Part shown: piece after piece, positions 35,061 through 46,700 of the stretch | Layout of the letters: every line of letters begins with the position of its first letter | Position numbering within the stretch: position 1 is the stretch's first letter | Assembly: GCF_011397635.1 (NCBI RefSeq) | Contig: NC_064755.1 | Location: forward strand, 39,228,059-39,292,058 | DNA from: Epinephelus fuscoguttatus | Lineage: Eukaryota; Chordata; Actinopteri; Perciformes; Serranidae | Reading direction: 5' to 3' | DNA: 64,000 bases | Program-made: the position numbers and the translations under genes | The notes under the pieces: model-generated | The model's database searches: none | The model's input: the letters and a program-made list of their open reading frames with translations, nothing else | Told to the model about the DNA's origin: nothing

Positions 35061-38000
35061 TCAGTCGCTCATCTCTCCCAGTGCGTCCTCTTCTGTCTGT
35101 CGTCCAATCACCTCCAGCTGCACCTTCTTCTTTTCCCCTCTCTGCTCCACCTCTTTCTCTGGCTTCTCTGATTGGGTGTACCAGGGCTGAGGGGCGGCGG
35201 CGCTGTCACAGGTGCGCCCTCCTCTACGGAAGCCCCCTCTGCCGGCTCGCACCAGCCCCCAGCCCTGTGGGTTGACGGGGTCGGAGCTGCCTTCCTGGAC
35301 GCCCCTGGTCTGGTCCAGCTCCTTGGCACTGAGGGACGCCATCCTGACGGGGACCGTGTTGCCGAACTTTGAGTAGTCAACGCAGTAGCGTCCGTCCTCT
35401 TCTGTGATGATGGAGACGAAGCGCCTCCCCCACAGGATCTCCTCAGGAGTGTAGGAGGTCCGGGCCTGCATGGTGATTCCCGTTGTCTCCACCACACCTA
35501 AAAGAAGAGAGACGCTCATGATGGTGCGGTCCGAGATTCACATTCTAAGTGTTTTAATTTAAAAAACACAAACACTCAAAATGAGAGCTGATGTTTTTCT
35601 TTGACAACACATTAACGTAAAAAAAAAAGTAAGTCTAATTTAATCTTAACAGGATCCAGGTGATTCCTGACCTTCCAGGATTACAATGATCTCCAGGTCT
35701 TCAGAGGCCAGCGACTGGGCGGAGAGCTCGTACAGAGGACTTCCTCTCTCCATGGTGTGGCTGATGATCAGAGGAGAAACCAGGAAAATGCCGTTACTCC
35801 TCAGAGGGTTCTCCACCTGGATGTCCAGCTGGCACACCGGGATCACCTCGCCTTCTGCCGTCACCGTCCGCCGGATTACCTGGAGGGAAAGGTAGCAGGT
35901 AGGTAGCTTTCCTGCTCTGATTGGAGAGTTTCTGATAAAGGCAAATTTAGTTTTTAGTTCTGACAGCATTCAAAGGTTTTAAACAAACAGTTCTATATTT
36001 TGGGTAAATATAATTATGTGCTCTCTGACGGAGAGTTGAATGTTCAGACTGATACTGTTCTCATGTCTGACGCTAAATATGAAGATACAGACAGATAAAG
36101 GCAGAGAGTTAGCTTAGCTTAGCATTCAGACCATAGAGAGGGGGAAACAACTAGTCTTGTTTTCCTCCACTGTTTTGTGTCTCTGTGATCATTTTCTGAC
36201 TGTTTTAGGTCTTTTTGTGCCCCTTGTAGTTGTTTTGCATCTTTGTGTAGCCATTTTGTGTCTCTTTTCAGTAATTTTGCATCTTTCTGTAGTCATTTTG
36301 TCTCTCTTCATGGCCATTTTGCATCTTTGTGTAGCCATTTTGTGTCCCTTCTTAGTCATTTTGCTTCTTTCTGTAGTCATTTTGTCTCTTCCTGGTTGTT
36401 TTGTGTCTTTGTGTAGCCTTTTTATGTCTCTTTTCAGTCATTTTGCATCTTTCTGTACTCATTTTGTGTCTCTTCGTGGTCATTTTGCATCTTTGTGTAG
36501 TCATTTTGTGTCTCTTCGTGGTCATTTTGCATCTTTCTGTTGTCATTTTGTGTCTCTTCGTGGTCATTTTGCATCTTTCTGTTGTCATTTTGTGTCTCTT
36601 CGTGGTCATTTTGCACCTTGCATTGTCATTTTGTGTCTCTTCGTGATCATTTTGCATCTTTCTGTAGTCATTTTGTGTCTCTTCGTGGTCATTTTGTGTC
36701 TCTTCGTGGTCATTTTGCATCTTTGTGTATTCATTTTGTTTCTCTCTTTAGTCATTTTGCATCTTTGTGTAGTCATTTTGTGTCTCTTTGTAGTCATTCT
36801 GCATCTTTGTGTAGCCAATTTGTGTCTCTCTTCGGTCATTTTGTGTCTTTATGTAGCCATTTTATGTCTCTTTGTAGTCATTTTGCATCTTTGTGTAGCC
36901 ATTTTGTGACTCTTGTCAGTCATTTTGCATCGTTCTATAGTCATTTTGAGTCTCTTCATGGTCATTTTGCATCTTTGTGTAGTCATTTTGTTTTTGTCTC
37001 TGTGGTTGTTTTACAGTTTTGTGTTGCCATTTTATGTCTCTTTGTAGTGGTTTTGCATCATTGGGCTGTTTTATGAGACTTCATAGTCATTTTGCATTCT
37101 TGTGTTGTGGTTTTTGTTTTTTTAGGTAGTTTGGCATCTTTGTGTAGACATGTTGTGTCTCTTTGTAGTCGTTTTGAGTCTCTTTCTGTAACATTCTCCA
37201 GGTGAAGCTTTACAGCATATGGCATTGTATGCTTTAAAGCTCTCTGAGGCAAATTGTGATTTGTGATATTGGACTTTATAAATAAAATTGATTGAACTGA
37301 ACTGAACTTTCAAGTGCTGCTCTTGGTTGGAAAACTGCAGCTGTACTTAAATATTTTATTTTAACACTGGACATTAAGAAAGGCTGCTCTGACACGCTGA
37401 CTCTAAAGAGTGAAGCCTGGCTGAAGTGTGTCTCAAGACTTGGAGTCACCTGCAGCTGTATGGTGGCAGAGATGATCATACTCTTCCTCAGGTCTCCCAC
37501 TCTGAACATGAAAGTCGGTCGACCGTTTCGAGGAGCAATGACGGCGTTTCTTGAGAAAATGAGTGTCTCTGCTCGGCGGTTGGCCTGCGCTGTCTTCATG
37601 AACACGCAGCCGAGCATCACGGCATTGATGATCAGCCCCAGAATATTCTGGATGATCAACACAGTGATGGCCAGAGGACACTCCTCCGTCACCATCCTGC
37701 CTCCAAAACCGATGGTCACCTGCAGCAGACGGGACCTCAGCATTAACATCACCCCAAAAAACAGCACCTGGATCAGTCAGACCAGGAGCAGCTCTCACCT
37801 GGACCTCAATGGAGAAGAGGAAAGCTGAGGTGAAAGAGTGGATGGCGGTGACGCAGGGGATGGGGCGCGGCTCGCCATCTGGATCATGGGGCTCCAGGTC
37901 TCCGTGAGCGAAGGCAACAAGCCACCAGATCATAGCGAACAGCATCCAGGAGCAGAGGAAGGCCGAGGTGAAGATGAGGAGGGAGTGCTGCCACTTCAGG

Positions 38001-39208
38001 TCCACCATGGTGGTGAAAACATCCTGCAGGAAGCGACCCTGAAACACACGAAGAAGAGAAAGTGTCTCAAATGTACATTTCTTAACTGGCACAGAGGCAT
38101 TTTTAAAATTCAAGGATATGTGGGAATCACTCAGATATGTTCAGACTCGCAGCCCAAATCACATGATCTGTCGTAATCTGGTGTTGAGGGACAGTGTTAA
38201 AGGGGGAATATTGGTTTTTGGTTTTTTATTCTGATGAAGATCTGAGTTGATTGAAACGTCTTGCTTAAACTTTTGTGGCATGTTGTGCAGATGCAGGGAC
38301 GTGGCTGGGTTCAGCGCACACAGCCCACAGTGAGAGCTTGCTGGGCTGTAAGCTTGGGCTTTGCACGTTTCCCCTCATTTGTTTCTCCTCATATTTCTCC
38401 TTTTATGTTTTCCCTCGGGCGGCACGGTGGTGTGGTGGTTAGCACTCTCGCCTCACAGCAAGAGGGTTGCCGGTTCGATCCCGGGCGTGGGAGCCCTTCT
38501 GTGCGGAGTTTGCATGTTCTCCCCGTGTCAGCGTGGGTTCTCTCCGGGCACTCCGGCTTCCTCCCACAGTCCAAAGACATGCAGATTTGGGGACTAGGTT
38601 AATTGGAGACTCTAAATTGTCCATAGGTGTGAATGTGAGCGTGAATGGTTGTTTGTCTCTATGTGTCAGCCCTGCGATAGTCTGGCGACCTGTCCAGGGT
38701 GTACCCTGCCTCTCGCCCGATGTAGCTGGGATAGGCTCCAGCCCCCCCGCGACCCTCAAGAGGATGAAGCGGTTAGAAGATGAATGAATGAATGAATGTT
38801 TTCCCTCATGTGTCTCCTCATGTTTCGTCTGGTATGGCTCTCATGTTTCCCCTCATATGTTTCTCCTCATATGCCTCTCCGCATGTGCCTTCTCACGTAT
38901 GTTTCCCCTCATATGTTTCTACTCTTTATGCTGCCCTTTGTAAGTTCCCCCCTTGTATGGTTCTCCTGATATGTTTCCCCTGATCGTACATTTCACATCA
39001 TATTTTGTCCCTTGTAAGTTTCTCCTCGTACGTCTCCCCTCTCCTCTACCTGCTCCCTGATGTTCTTGTGGGCCACGTTGCAGGATCCAGTCTTGGTGAT
39101 GAAGCGAGCTCTCTGAGATCTGGAGCGGCTGCGGTTTGGCTGGTTCTGGTCCTCCGCCAGACGGGTCAGCAGGAAACCGTCTGGCAGGAGGCCCTTCCTG
39201 GCCAACAT
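35061..39208 (-). CDS. kcnj11l: Inward-rectifier potassium channel, Kir6 subfamily (KCNJ11/Kir6.2-like; possibly fish Kir6.3)
   Basis: Five minus-strand exons: 39050-39208 (ATG at 39208), 37799-38038, 37450-37719, 35672-35879 and 35061-35497 (stop), giving 437 residues. Introns follow IREQ, IEVQ, IQLQ and ILEG. The protein starts [20 protein letters not shown] and has the slide-helix region RFLQDVFTT, two membrane helices, the pore filter TIGFGG and the cytoplasmic domain. Basic residues linked to ATP and PIP2 are present (ARF near residue 37, [19 protein letters not shown]). Kir6 subunits pair with SUR (ABCC8/9) as KATP channels at the plasma membrane, coupling metabolism to excitability. 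The site of Kir6.2 Lys-185 is Arg here, as in Kir6.1. The C-terminal tail after KELDQ is unlike mammalian tails and lacks an RKR or other RXR motif. The paralogue assignment (11, 11-like) is less certain than the family. Confidence 0.92.
35498..35671. other. Kir6 gene intron 4
   Basis: Short intron with consensus ends on the minus strand. Nothing else noted. Confidence 0.7.
36190..37195. repeat. 21-bp tandem satellite, alternating 42-bp higher-order unit
   Basis: The alternating 21-mers are GTCATTTTGCATCTTTCTGTA and GTCATTTTGTGTCTCTTCGTG types. It is the reverse complement of the 10027-11582 family. Since 21 is divisible by three, frames up to 250 residues run through without being genes. 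It lies in intron 3 of the Kir6 gene. Confidence 0.92.
38417..38795 (+). mobile_element. tRNA-like SINE with perfect 12-bp target duplication
   Basis: The head GGCGGCACGGTGG, box A-like GTGGTTAGCACTCTCG and box B GGTTCGATCCCGGG are followed by the usual fish SINE body (GTTTGCATGTTCTCCCCG, CCACAGTCCAAAGACATGC) and a GAAT tail. ATGTTTTCCCTC occurs on both sides (38405-38416 and 38796-38807), proving retrotransposition. It lies in intron 1 of the Kir6 gene. Confidence 0.92.
38796..39045. repeat. Low-complexity TCTCCTCATATG-type tandem
   Basis: Irregular repeats of CTCATATGTTTCTCCTCATATG-like units (about 24 bp) run through Kir6 intron 1 to near the donor site of exon 1. Confidence 0.6.
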
Positions 39209-39215
39209 GATGCTG

Positions 39216-39221
39216 CACACA

Positions 39222-39276
<55 letters not shown>
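39216..39276. repeat. (CA)n microsatellite
   Basis: About 30 CA units immediately upstream of the Kir6 start codon (minus strand), so it is in the 5' untranslated region or a 5' intron. Confidence 0.95.
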
Positions 39277-39279
<3 letters not shown>

Positions 39280-42200
39280 CACTTAAGTTAAGTGTATGTG
39301 TGGTTGAAACCTACATGTTCAATACAATTGGTTTGTTAATTTATTCTATTAAATAATAATGATGTTAGGATTGTATTTGAGACCTTAAGTCCTTTTTTCC
39401 CATCAGTGCAGAAAGTATGAGCGACCAGTGTTATGTATGTTCTGTGTTGTACCACAAGACCACAAATGTAATTGATTGGTTATCCACACATCAGCAGCCC
39501 TCTTCATTTCTGATTGAATTAAAGTGTGGTTTTGGTTAGAGCATATTGTTTATGTTCGCCTGTTTGTGAAAAATAACTTCATGGTCAAACAGGTTTCAGA
39601 CGTGGAATTAAAACTGTGTTTGAATTGACATAGAACTTCCTTAATCGTAAAGAAGTAAATTACATTGTTAACCTAATATTCATCTAATAAACGCTCTGTA
39701 TGTAATTTCTGCTGCTAGGAGTCTCTCAAATAGAGCAATAACAAAAGGCAGACTTTGATGACGTTGGGAAGTAGCGTGGGATCATCGTTACACAACCACA
39801 ATTGTCGACAAAAATCTAACCCAACTAAGACAGAAATCATGTTCACGGATCAGTTATTGTGATAAGGTTTTATTTACATTACGTTTAATCATGTTCATTC
39901 GCATTCAGCTTTTGTCACGTGGCAACATATCTTTATCAGAGGACCTATTTAGCCCATGGGTCACTGTTTGCTTTCAGATGATAGTGAATTATTCATAGAC
40001 GGATAAGTGCAGGTTAATGTGATCTTCAATACACAATGTAAAGGACTAACAGAAAGAAGAGAGTTTGTATTTTAAGGAAAACTTTCAGCCGATATCATAC
40101 ACAGTTAAATAAACACATTTCATAGTAGCATGCACATAATACCAATTTAATATTGAAGCACATGTATGTTCTGTGTACACATATAGTCATTATCAATAGG
40201 ACTACATGGAAAGCTCCAGGAAACTGGTGTCTTGTATCAGAGTCCCAAGTCTGAAGTTTTAGTTAAATCAAGGCTCAAATCCAGGTGAAGTCACAAGTCA
40301 TTGGTGTTAAAGACCGATAACATAAGGTAATATTATAGAGAAGTAGTTTCTCATTATTTTATATGGTTTACACCATAAAAGAACTGATTGTAAACAAAAT
40401 TTTAATGACATTCCTTCTGCTTGAAGAGAAATTTGAGATCATTATTTTTAGAAATTTTGTGGACCATTCGTCCTCATGGGGGAGAACCACAGATTTAAAG
40501 GGTGATTATATGATTGATTTATTATTATTTTTAATGAATGTCAGTCCAGTAGATTTTAGCCATAATAAAAGTTAAAAAAAATATTGCCTTTATGCATGTA
40601 ATAGTGAGCTATAGGAATTTAAAATAGTACTGAATTATTAAATTATCCAGACACACATCAAGGAGCTGAAAGGCTGACATGTATTTAATTACATTATTAT
40701 GTCAGTTATAGTGTTATTAGCATCAGCAGCCATTAAGAAAATAAATCAACGTTAAACAGCACAGACAACCAGCAGATTGTTATTTTAATATAGGCCTGTA
40801 TATTATTTACTCAGAATGATCAACAAGGACCTTATTTACTGTCCTGCACACAGCGGGGTGAACATATACGTAAACGCAGGTGATAAACACGGTAAAGTTA
40901 CCTGGTTTCAAACAGCAGCTTCTCTCGAGCACCAACAAAATCAGATGTATCTTATTTATCTGATTTATTTACATCTACGTGAGACACAACATGGACTCCA
41001 TCACTTCCCCATCAGGTTCTTCAGATAACCTCAACGCAGGACCTGCTGTCAAGCTACCGAAAATAAGGCTGAACTTCCGGTCACCACCTTCAAAATAAAA
41101 TACCAGAGCCTTTAAATAGAGAGAAATAAATAAATAGATAACTAACTAACTAAGTAATTAAATAAATAAATATAGAGTCGCGACAGCGGAGGTCCAAAAT
41201 GCTTCAGTGTCACGTGACTCATGTAGATTTCAGCTAGATCCCGGAAGTCAGTTGGTGAGCAATTTTATTACCCTACACACAGGGACAAAACTCAGATTTC
41301 TTTGGTAATTACTGGTTATTAAATGCATCGATTTACAATATTTATGTAGGACAACATATGTACTTACATCATAATGTTTTTTAAAAAGTAAAATTTGCCA
41401 GTATTTGCATATTTGTATCTGTTCAATGGCTCTGTAAAATACTAACACACTTTTTTTTGTTTTTAAATAAACAAAAGACAGATGTCATGTATTGTTTTTA
41501 TTTTTTTATTTTTATTTTTTGCAAAAGTCCCTTTAAGCTTTACTAAAGATAGAAAAACTGGAGTAATTTTTTTTTTCTGTATTATAATCATCTGTAACAA
41601 TCCAACTGGTTCAAGAAACACAAGGTTAAAAAAAATGACATGCAACTTTTAAAGTACTTTAAAACTTTATTTAGTAGAATAACAACTTAATATTTATCCA
41701 AAAGTTGTGCAGATATTTAGTGGTCTAAACCTATTTCTAATTACTTTTAATTCCATGCAACTCAAAAATGTCAAAAATAAAATTAAAATTTTGACCAACT
41801 TCTTAAACTAAGTTTTCAACTGACAAAAATTAAAAAAGGAGACATTGTGCATAACAGGAACTTTTGGATACTTTAAAGGAAATGTCTCTGGTAATACTTA
41901 TCTTTTTTAATTAAGTACCTGCTTACATGCAGTTTACCCACCTGTTTCATTAATGTTTTATTAATGAACACAAAAGAGAAAAAAAATGTAAGAAATAAAA
42001 GTAAAAGGGGTTAAGATTAAAATATACAAAAAAGTATTTTACATCTGATCTTAAGCACAGACACATCACAGCTTCAATAAATAAAACTAGGCTAATAAGA
42101 TACCAGAATATGCAATATGAGGCTGCAGCTAATGATTGTTTTCATTATCAAATATTTATCTTCTTAATTAATTGATTGATGAACTATTTTGTCTGGAAAA

Positions 42201-43630
42201 CCATGTCTGTCAAATTGTTTAAAACCAAAAACGTTCAATATAAATCTGAAAAAGTAGAAAACCAGAGACAATAGCGAAACAGTGAAGGCCGTCTGACAGT
42301 TTTACCATAAAAATAATTTATAAAGCAAACTGATCATCAAAGTAGGTGATGACTAATTTCATTCAGCTGATCAACTAACTATTTCAGCTATAATTCAAAA
42401 CAAATATAAAAAAAATAAATAATTGACAACCAGAGACATTATGTGACATCTAAAAAATATAATTTCCATACTTCACATCTTTTTTTAAGGGTTACTAGTT
42501 TCCAGGGAGTTTTATCAACTTTAAAAGACTTTGATTTTGAAATATTTGACTCACTTCCGGTGTTACGTAACAACATTGATCCTGACAGCTGCTCGTGCTG
42601 CGGGATGCTGAGCTGAGTACTGTTAAAACCCATATTGAGGCTTGTCTGTAGCCTATTTGGTTGTATAACACTGTTCTTTGCCAAATTGTATTGTAAATTT
42701 GTCAATTAAAAAAAAAAAAAAAAGGTTCACGCTGTAGAGGCTTCCTGCTGCCCATAGAGGGCGACAGAGGTGCGTTCACTTCCTGTAAACACTGAAATAA
42801 ATCAAGTTAATTATTCAATGAAAAACTCTTACTGTGATATTTATTTAATTCGTGGAGGTTTGTTTTAGTGAGTGGATTTTTAAAATATTTTGTGCGATGA
42901 TTACACAGTTATTAATAAGAAAGAGTGTACCAAAAGTCAATTAAGTTATCCTCTTTTTATTGCCAACACCCACGAAAATGTGAGGGCTTTTGGGATTAAA
43001 ATTGTTTTAATAAAAAGTTCTTGTATCCCTTAAAGATTTTAGTGTCTTATCGATCAATCACTTTATTTATGATATTTATTATATTTTGTCTGCTGTTGTG
43101 CGGCAGTGAAACAGAAACAACTTTTTAAGCTTTGGGAACGAAACAACATAAATTTATAAAGTTCAATGTTATCTAAGGTTTGAGGTATTGTAAATACATC
43201 ACCTGCCCTTATGTAATATAATATAAAATAATGTAATGAAATATAATATAATATAATATAATATAATATAATATAATATAATATTGGCTTTGTGTTATTT
43301 TTTCCATAATATCACCATATATGTTTTATTATTTGAATAAATGCCATTGAATATTAATATGTTTATTGTTTTTGTTTTGTTTTGTTTTAGGGGTTCAAAT
43401 ATTATGTTAAACCTACTGAATCCTTTGTTTTAAAAAGGTTTTAAAAACTTTATCTGTCTGAAGAGTTTGTTTAAATCTGACTCCCTCCTGGTTATCTTTA
43501 AATCTGCATCAGTGTTTAAACACGTGTTAACTATTTAACTTTTTTATTAATTCATTTCTGGTTTTTGTATTTTTTTTTTAATGTATTTTTATTGACTGAA
43601 ACTTAATAATAATTTAATAATATTCGCTAC

Positions 43631-43668
<38 letters not shown>

Positions 43669-43680
43669 TATAAATCCGCC
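39277..43680. other. Intergenic region between divergent Kir6 and trihelix genes
   Basis: No coding sequence is recognised. AT-rich filler dominates. Promoter-like GC/ETS-rich patches occur at 41040-41260 and 42545-42790 (ACTTCCGG words; GTCACGTGAC at 41209). There is an AATAT microsatellite at 43211-43284 and a poly(A) run at 43638-43665. Divergent promoters for the two flanking genes are expected somewhere here. Confidence 0.5.
43211..43284. repeat. (AATAT)n microsatellite
   Basis: A five-base unit repeated about 14 times, slightly imperfect at the left. Confidence 0.9.
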
Positions 43681-43796
43681 TGCTGGTGGCAGAAGAGCGC
43701 CACCGGTGACTTCCGCTCATTTACAGAAGAAGAAGCTTTTTCCGGTTGCCGCCGGATGTGTCTAGTTGTTGGTGAGAGGAACTAAAAGCGTGAAAA
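43681..43796 (+). promoter_or_regulatory. Probable promoter/5' untranslated region of the single-trihelix gene
   Basis: GC-richer than its surroundings, with ETS-type words (GACTTCCGCTC, TTTCCGG) and a palindromic CCGGTTGCCGCCGG just before GTGAAAAATGG. It starts abruptly after a poly(A) run. Confidence 0.45.
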
Positions 43797-46700
43797 ATGG
43801 AGAACACATACAAAAGTAATGTGATTTAAACACCTTTTTAGATATTTAAGATGATATTTTTGCGAACAGACTCACAGCCATTTAATAAAACATTTAATTC
43901 GTGACTTTGTTGTTGTGATGGAGATGCTAACGTTAGCTCATAATGGTAACACTGTTTTCGTGGTAACGTGTCTCTTACTAACTGACGTTCGACACGTTAT
44001 TTACTGTATTAAATATTTAGCCATAATTGATAGTGACAGAGATATCAGAAGGTTTCAAGACAGGTAATTATTGTTAGTATAAGTATCAACCGGCAATAAC
44101 ACTCCATTACAATGAAAAGCCCTGCATTCAACATGTATTGTGAACAAAATGTACTAAAGTGTTGAAAGCTAAAGTGCTCATTTCGCAGAATGACCCATTT
44201 GTAAGTGTCTTACGTAACATTTGTGGAGAGTTTAGTCCGATGTCATACGTTACAGTGGTTACATTGACATTATATGTGATTATTCACGTGGTTAAGCTGA
44301 AGCTATTCTTATATTTGGTAGTGAGGCTGAATCTTACATATTTTAGAAGCAGAAGATTCTTGTGTAAAAACTTGATGTGAAAATTTACTAATAACTATAG
44401 TTATCAAATAAATGTAGTGGAATAAAAAATATATTTCCCTCTGAGATGAAATGAAGATACTCCGGTAAAGTACCTCAAATTCGAACTTAAGTACATTACT
44501 TTAGGAAATGTAGTTTGTTACTTTCAACCACTGATTATAACAGTGTTGAGTAGCTACATCAGAAGAAATAGAACAGAAATTAGACACACAACAACGGCAT
44601 CAGAAACAATCCCGCACATTTCTAAAATATTCAGAATTAACAGTTTAAATTTCCGCCATGCAATTAACTTTGAAGTTTTAACGTCTTTTCAGTTCAATAT
44701 TTACTGGTGGCAGTATCAGAGTTAGCCAGACCTGAGATCTGCTCTGATGAGCTGTAGTTTTAAATTGGAGAAGATGTCATATACTCAAACAGCTTCAGTA
44801 GGAGACATTTATAAACTGAGACGATAGTGAGCAATTCTCTTCCTGTTGCTACTGCTTCTTACTTTGATGAGTGCAATATTTATCCCCTGTAATGTCACAC
44901 GGGGTACAGTGAACTGGATCAGGTTGTTAAAAGGTGGAATGAGCAGCGAGAGAGTACAGGATATCTCCATATATATGTCCTCAAGAAAAAAAACATGTTT
45001 TATCCTGACATTTTTATTGTTTAACTCAGCAGGAAACAGATGACTCTTTAAAATGAGGCAGCTTCTTTCAGCAGAAACAAATGTGTTGAAACCTTAAATA
45101 ATGACACTGATGATGAATGTGTTTCTGTAGTGACGGACAGAGACATCTCACTGATGATACACCTTCGTGCCACAAACGACGCCATCTTTACTGGCAGGAG
45201 GAACTCTGCCATGAGAGGCTGGAGGTCAGTCTGGTTTTCCTCTTTGATCTCTCAGACTACATTCAGATGCTGCATGTGATCCGCATCACTGACGACGAAC
45301 TCTCTGCTCTCCTGCAGGGCCATAAGGAAAGAGATGGGGATCCAGAGTAGCCTGGTGTCGCCACGGCAGCTGAAGAAGAAATGGGACAACTTGAAAGAAA
45401 AGTACAGGGTCAGTCCAGCTTTTCTCGTTATTTTTACAGTCAGTGTTTCTCTCAGTGTGAATACTTCAGGCCTCAGACTCTAAACCATCTTAGATTTAGT
45501 GTGGGGTCTGAATTTGGGACACAGCTACAGTCCTCTTCTTGGCACCTTGGCTGATAACATGATATAAGATGGACTTAAGAACTCATTAATTTAACACAGT
45601 GTCAACCCATCTTAAAGCTTTTTCCTGAAATACTCTTAACGGCAAGGTAAATATAACTGCATCAGCAAAATTATACATTAAAAAATAAAAATTATTAATA
45701 TTATGAAAAGTGTGGCTATTAAATTGCGTGCAGCATTTTATTAAGGTGGTTGATCTGCTTTATTACTGTTATTATCAATCTTAATTTCTTTACATCATCA
45801 CATCCATATATATTGTCATAACCTTCCTAATGAAGTCTGCAACACAAGTGGCTGAAACTGCAGTCTGTGTGAGGTCTCTTGAGGACTTGATGGTTTTGGA
45901 CAGACCTTGAGTTAAAGAAGTATTTCACTGCTGGAAAGAAGGCCCTTTCATAAAACTGGGCTGTCTAGAAAGACATTAATACTTTAAAAATTAGTATTAC
46001 TTGACCAGAGAAAAGGGCTGTGGCATTTGCTTTTGCTCAAGAGGTAGGAAGCCGAATACTGACGAAGACGAACAGGGCGCAGGAACTTAGAGTGTGTAAG
46101 TTGCCTTTTGTTAGTTGTTTTTTTCTTTTGTGTGTGTTGTATTTCATCTTGTTTGCCTGTTTTGGTTTATTTTGTTGTTGATTGCTAAATATGATGTGCC
46201 ATTAAAAGGGTAGGTGTTATAAGCTGTAGCTTCAGCCTACACCTTTTTCAGACTACAGAGGTGTCCAAGTTATGTTAAATTACTTTATTGTAATGTTTTG
46301 CACTGTACTATTTAAGTATCTGCTGTTTTCTGTGAGAGGCTGTGACTTTATCTACATGAATTTGTAAATTAATACATGATGTTCTTATTTCTATTTGCAG
46401 ACCGAAAGAAATTCTAAAAAATAGAATAAAATAAATAATACTAAGTGTAACCAGCTGATATTCCTGGAGCCAAGTCAGTTAATCACGCACATCCCTAGTG
46501 TTGTCACACTGTAGAAGATTTTTAATCTCAGTGAGACACGTCTCCAGTTTGAGTAAAGACATAGATACTGGTTATAGACTACTACTATAAGACACCTTTA
46601 AACTCTGCTGTCCTTTTCCTGTATAGGCGCTGAAGAACCCTCCAGTGGGCATGGAGAACGTGACCCGGCCCAGCTCGTGGCGCTGGTTTCACCTGATGGA

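Noticed and set aside
36157..36909. Open frame of 250 residues and several minus-strand frames
   Set aside because: They are by-products of a 21-bp satellite whose unit is divisible by three.
37433..38113. Minus-strand frame of 226 residues spanning an intron
   Set aside because: It reads through the donor after IEVQ and loses Kir6 similarity there; the spliced form restores the TIGFGG filter.
45117..45350. Frame of 77 residues starting MCFCSDGQRH
   Set aside because: Wrong phase of the true 94-bp trihelix exon; the spliced frame gives the conserved domain.
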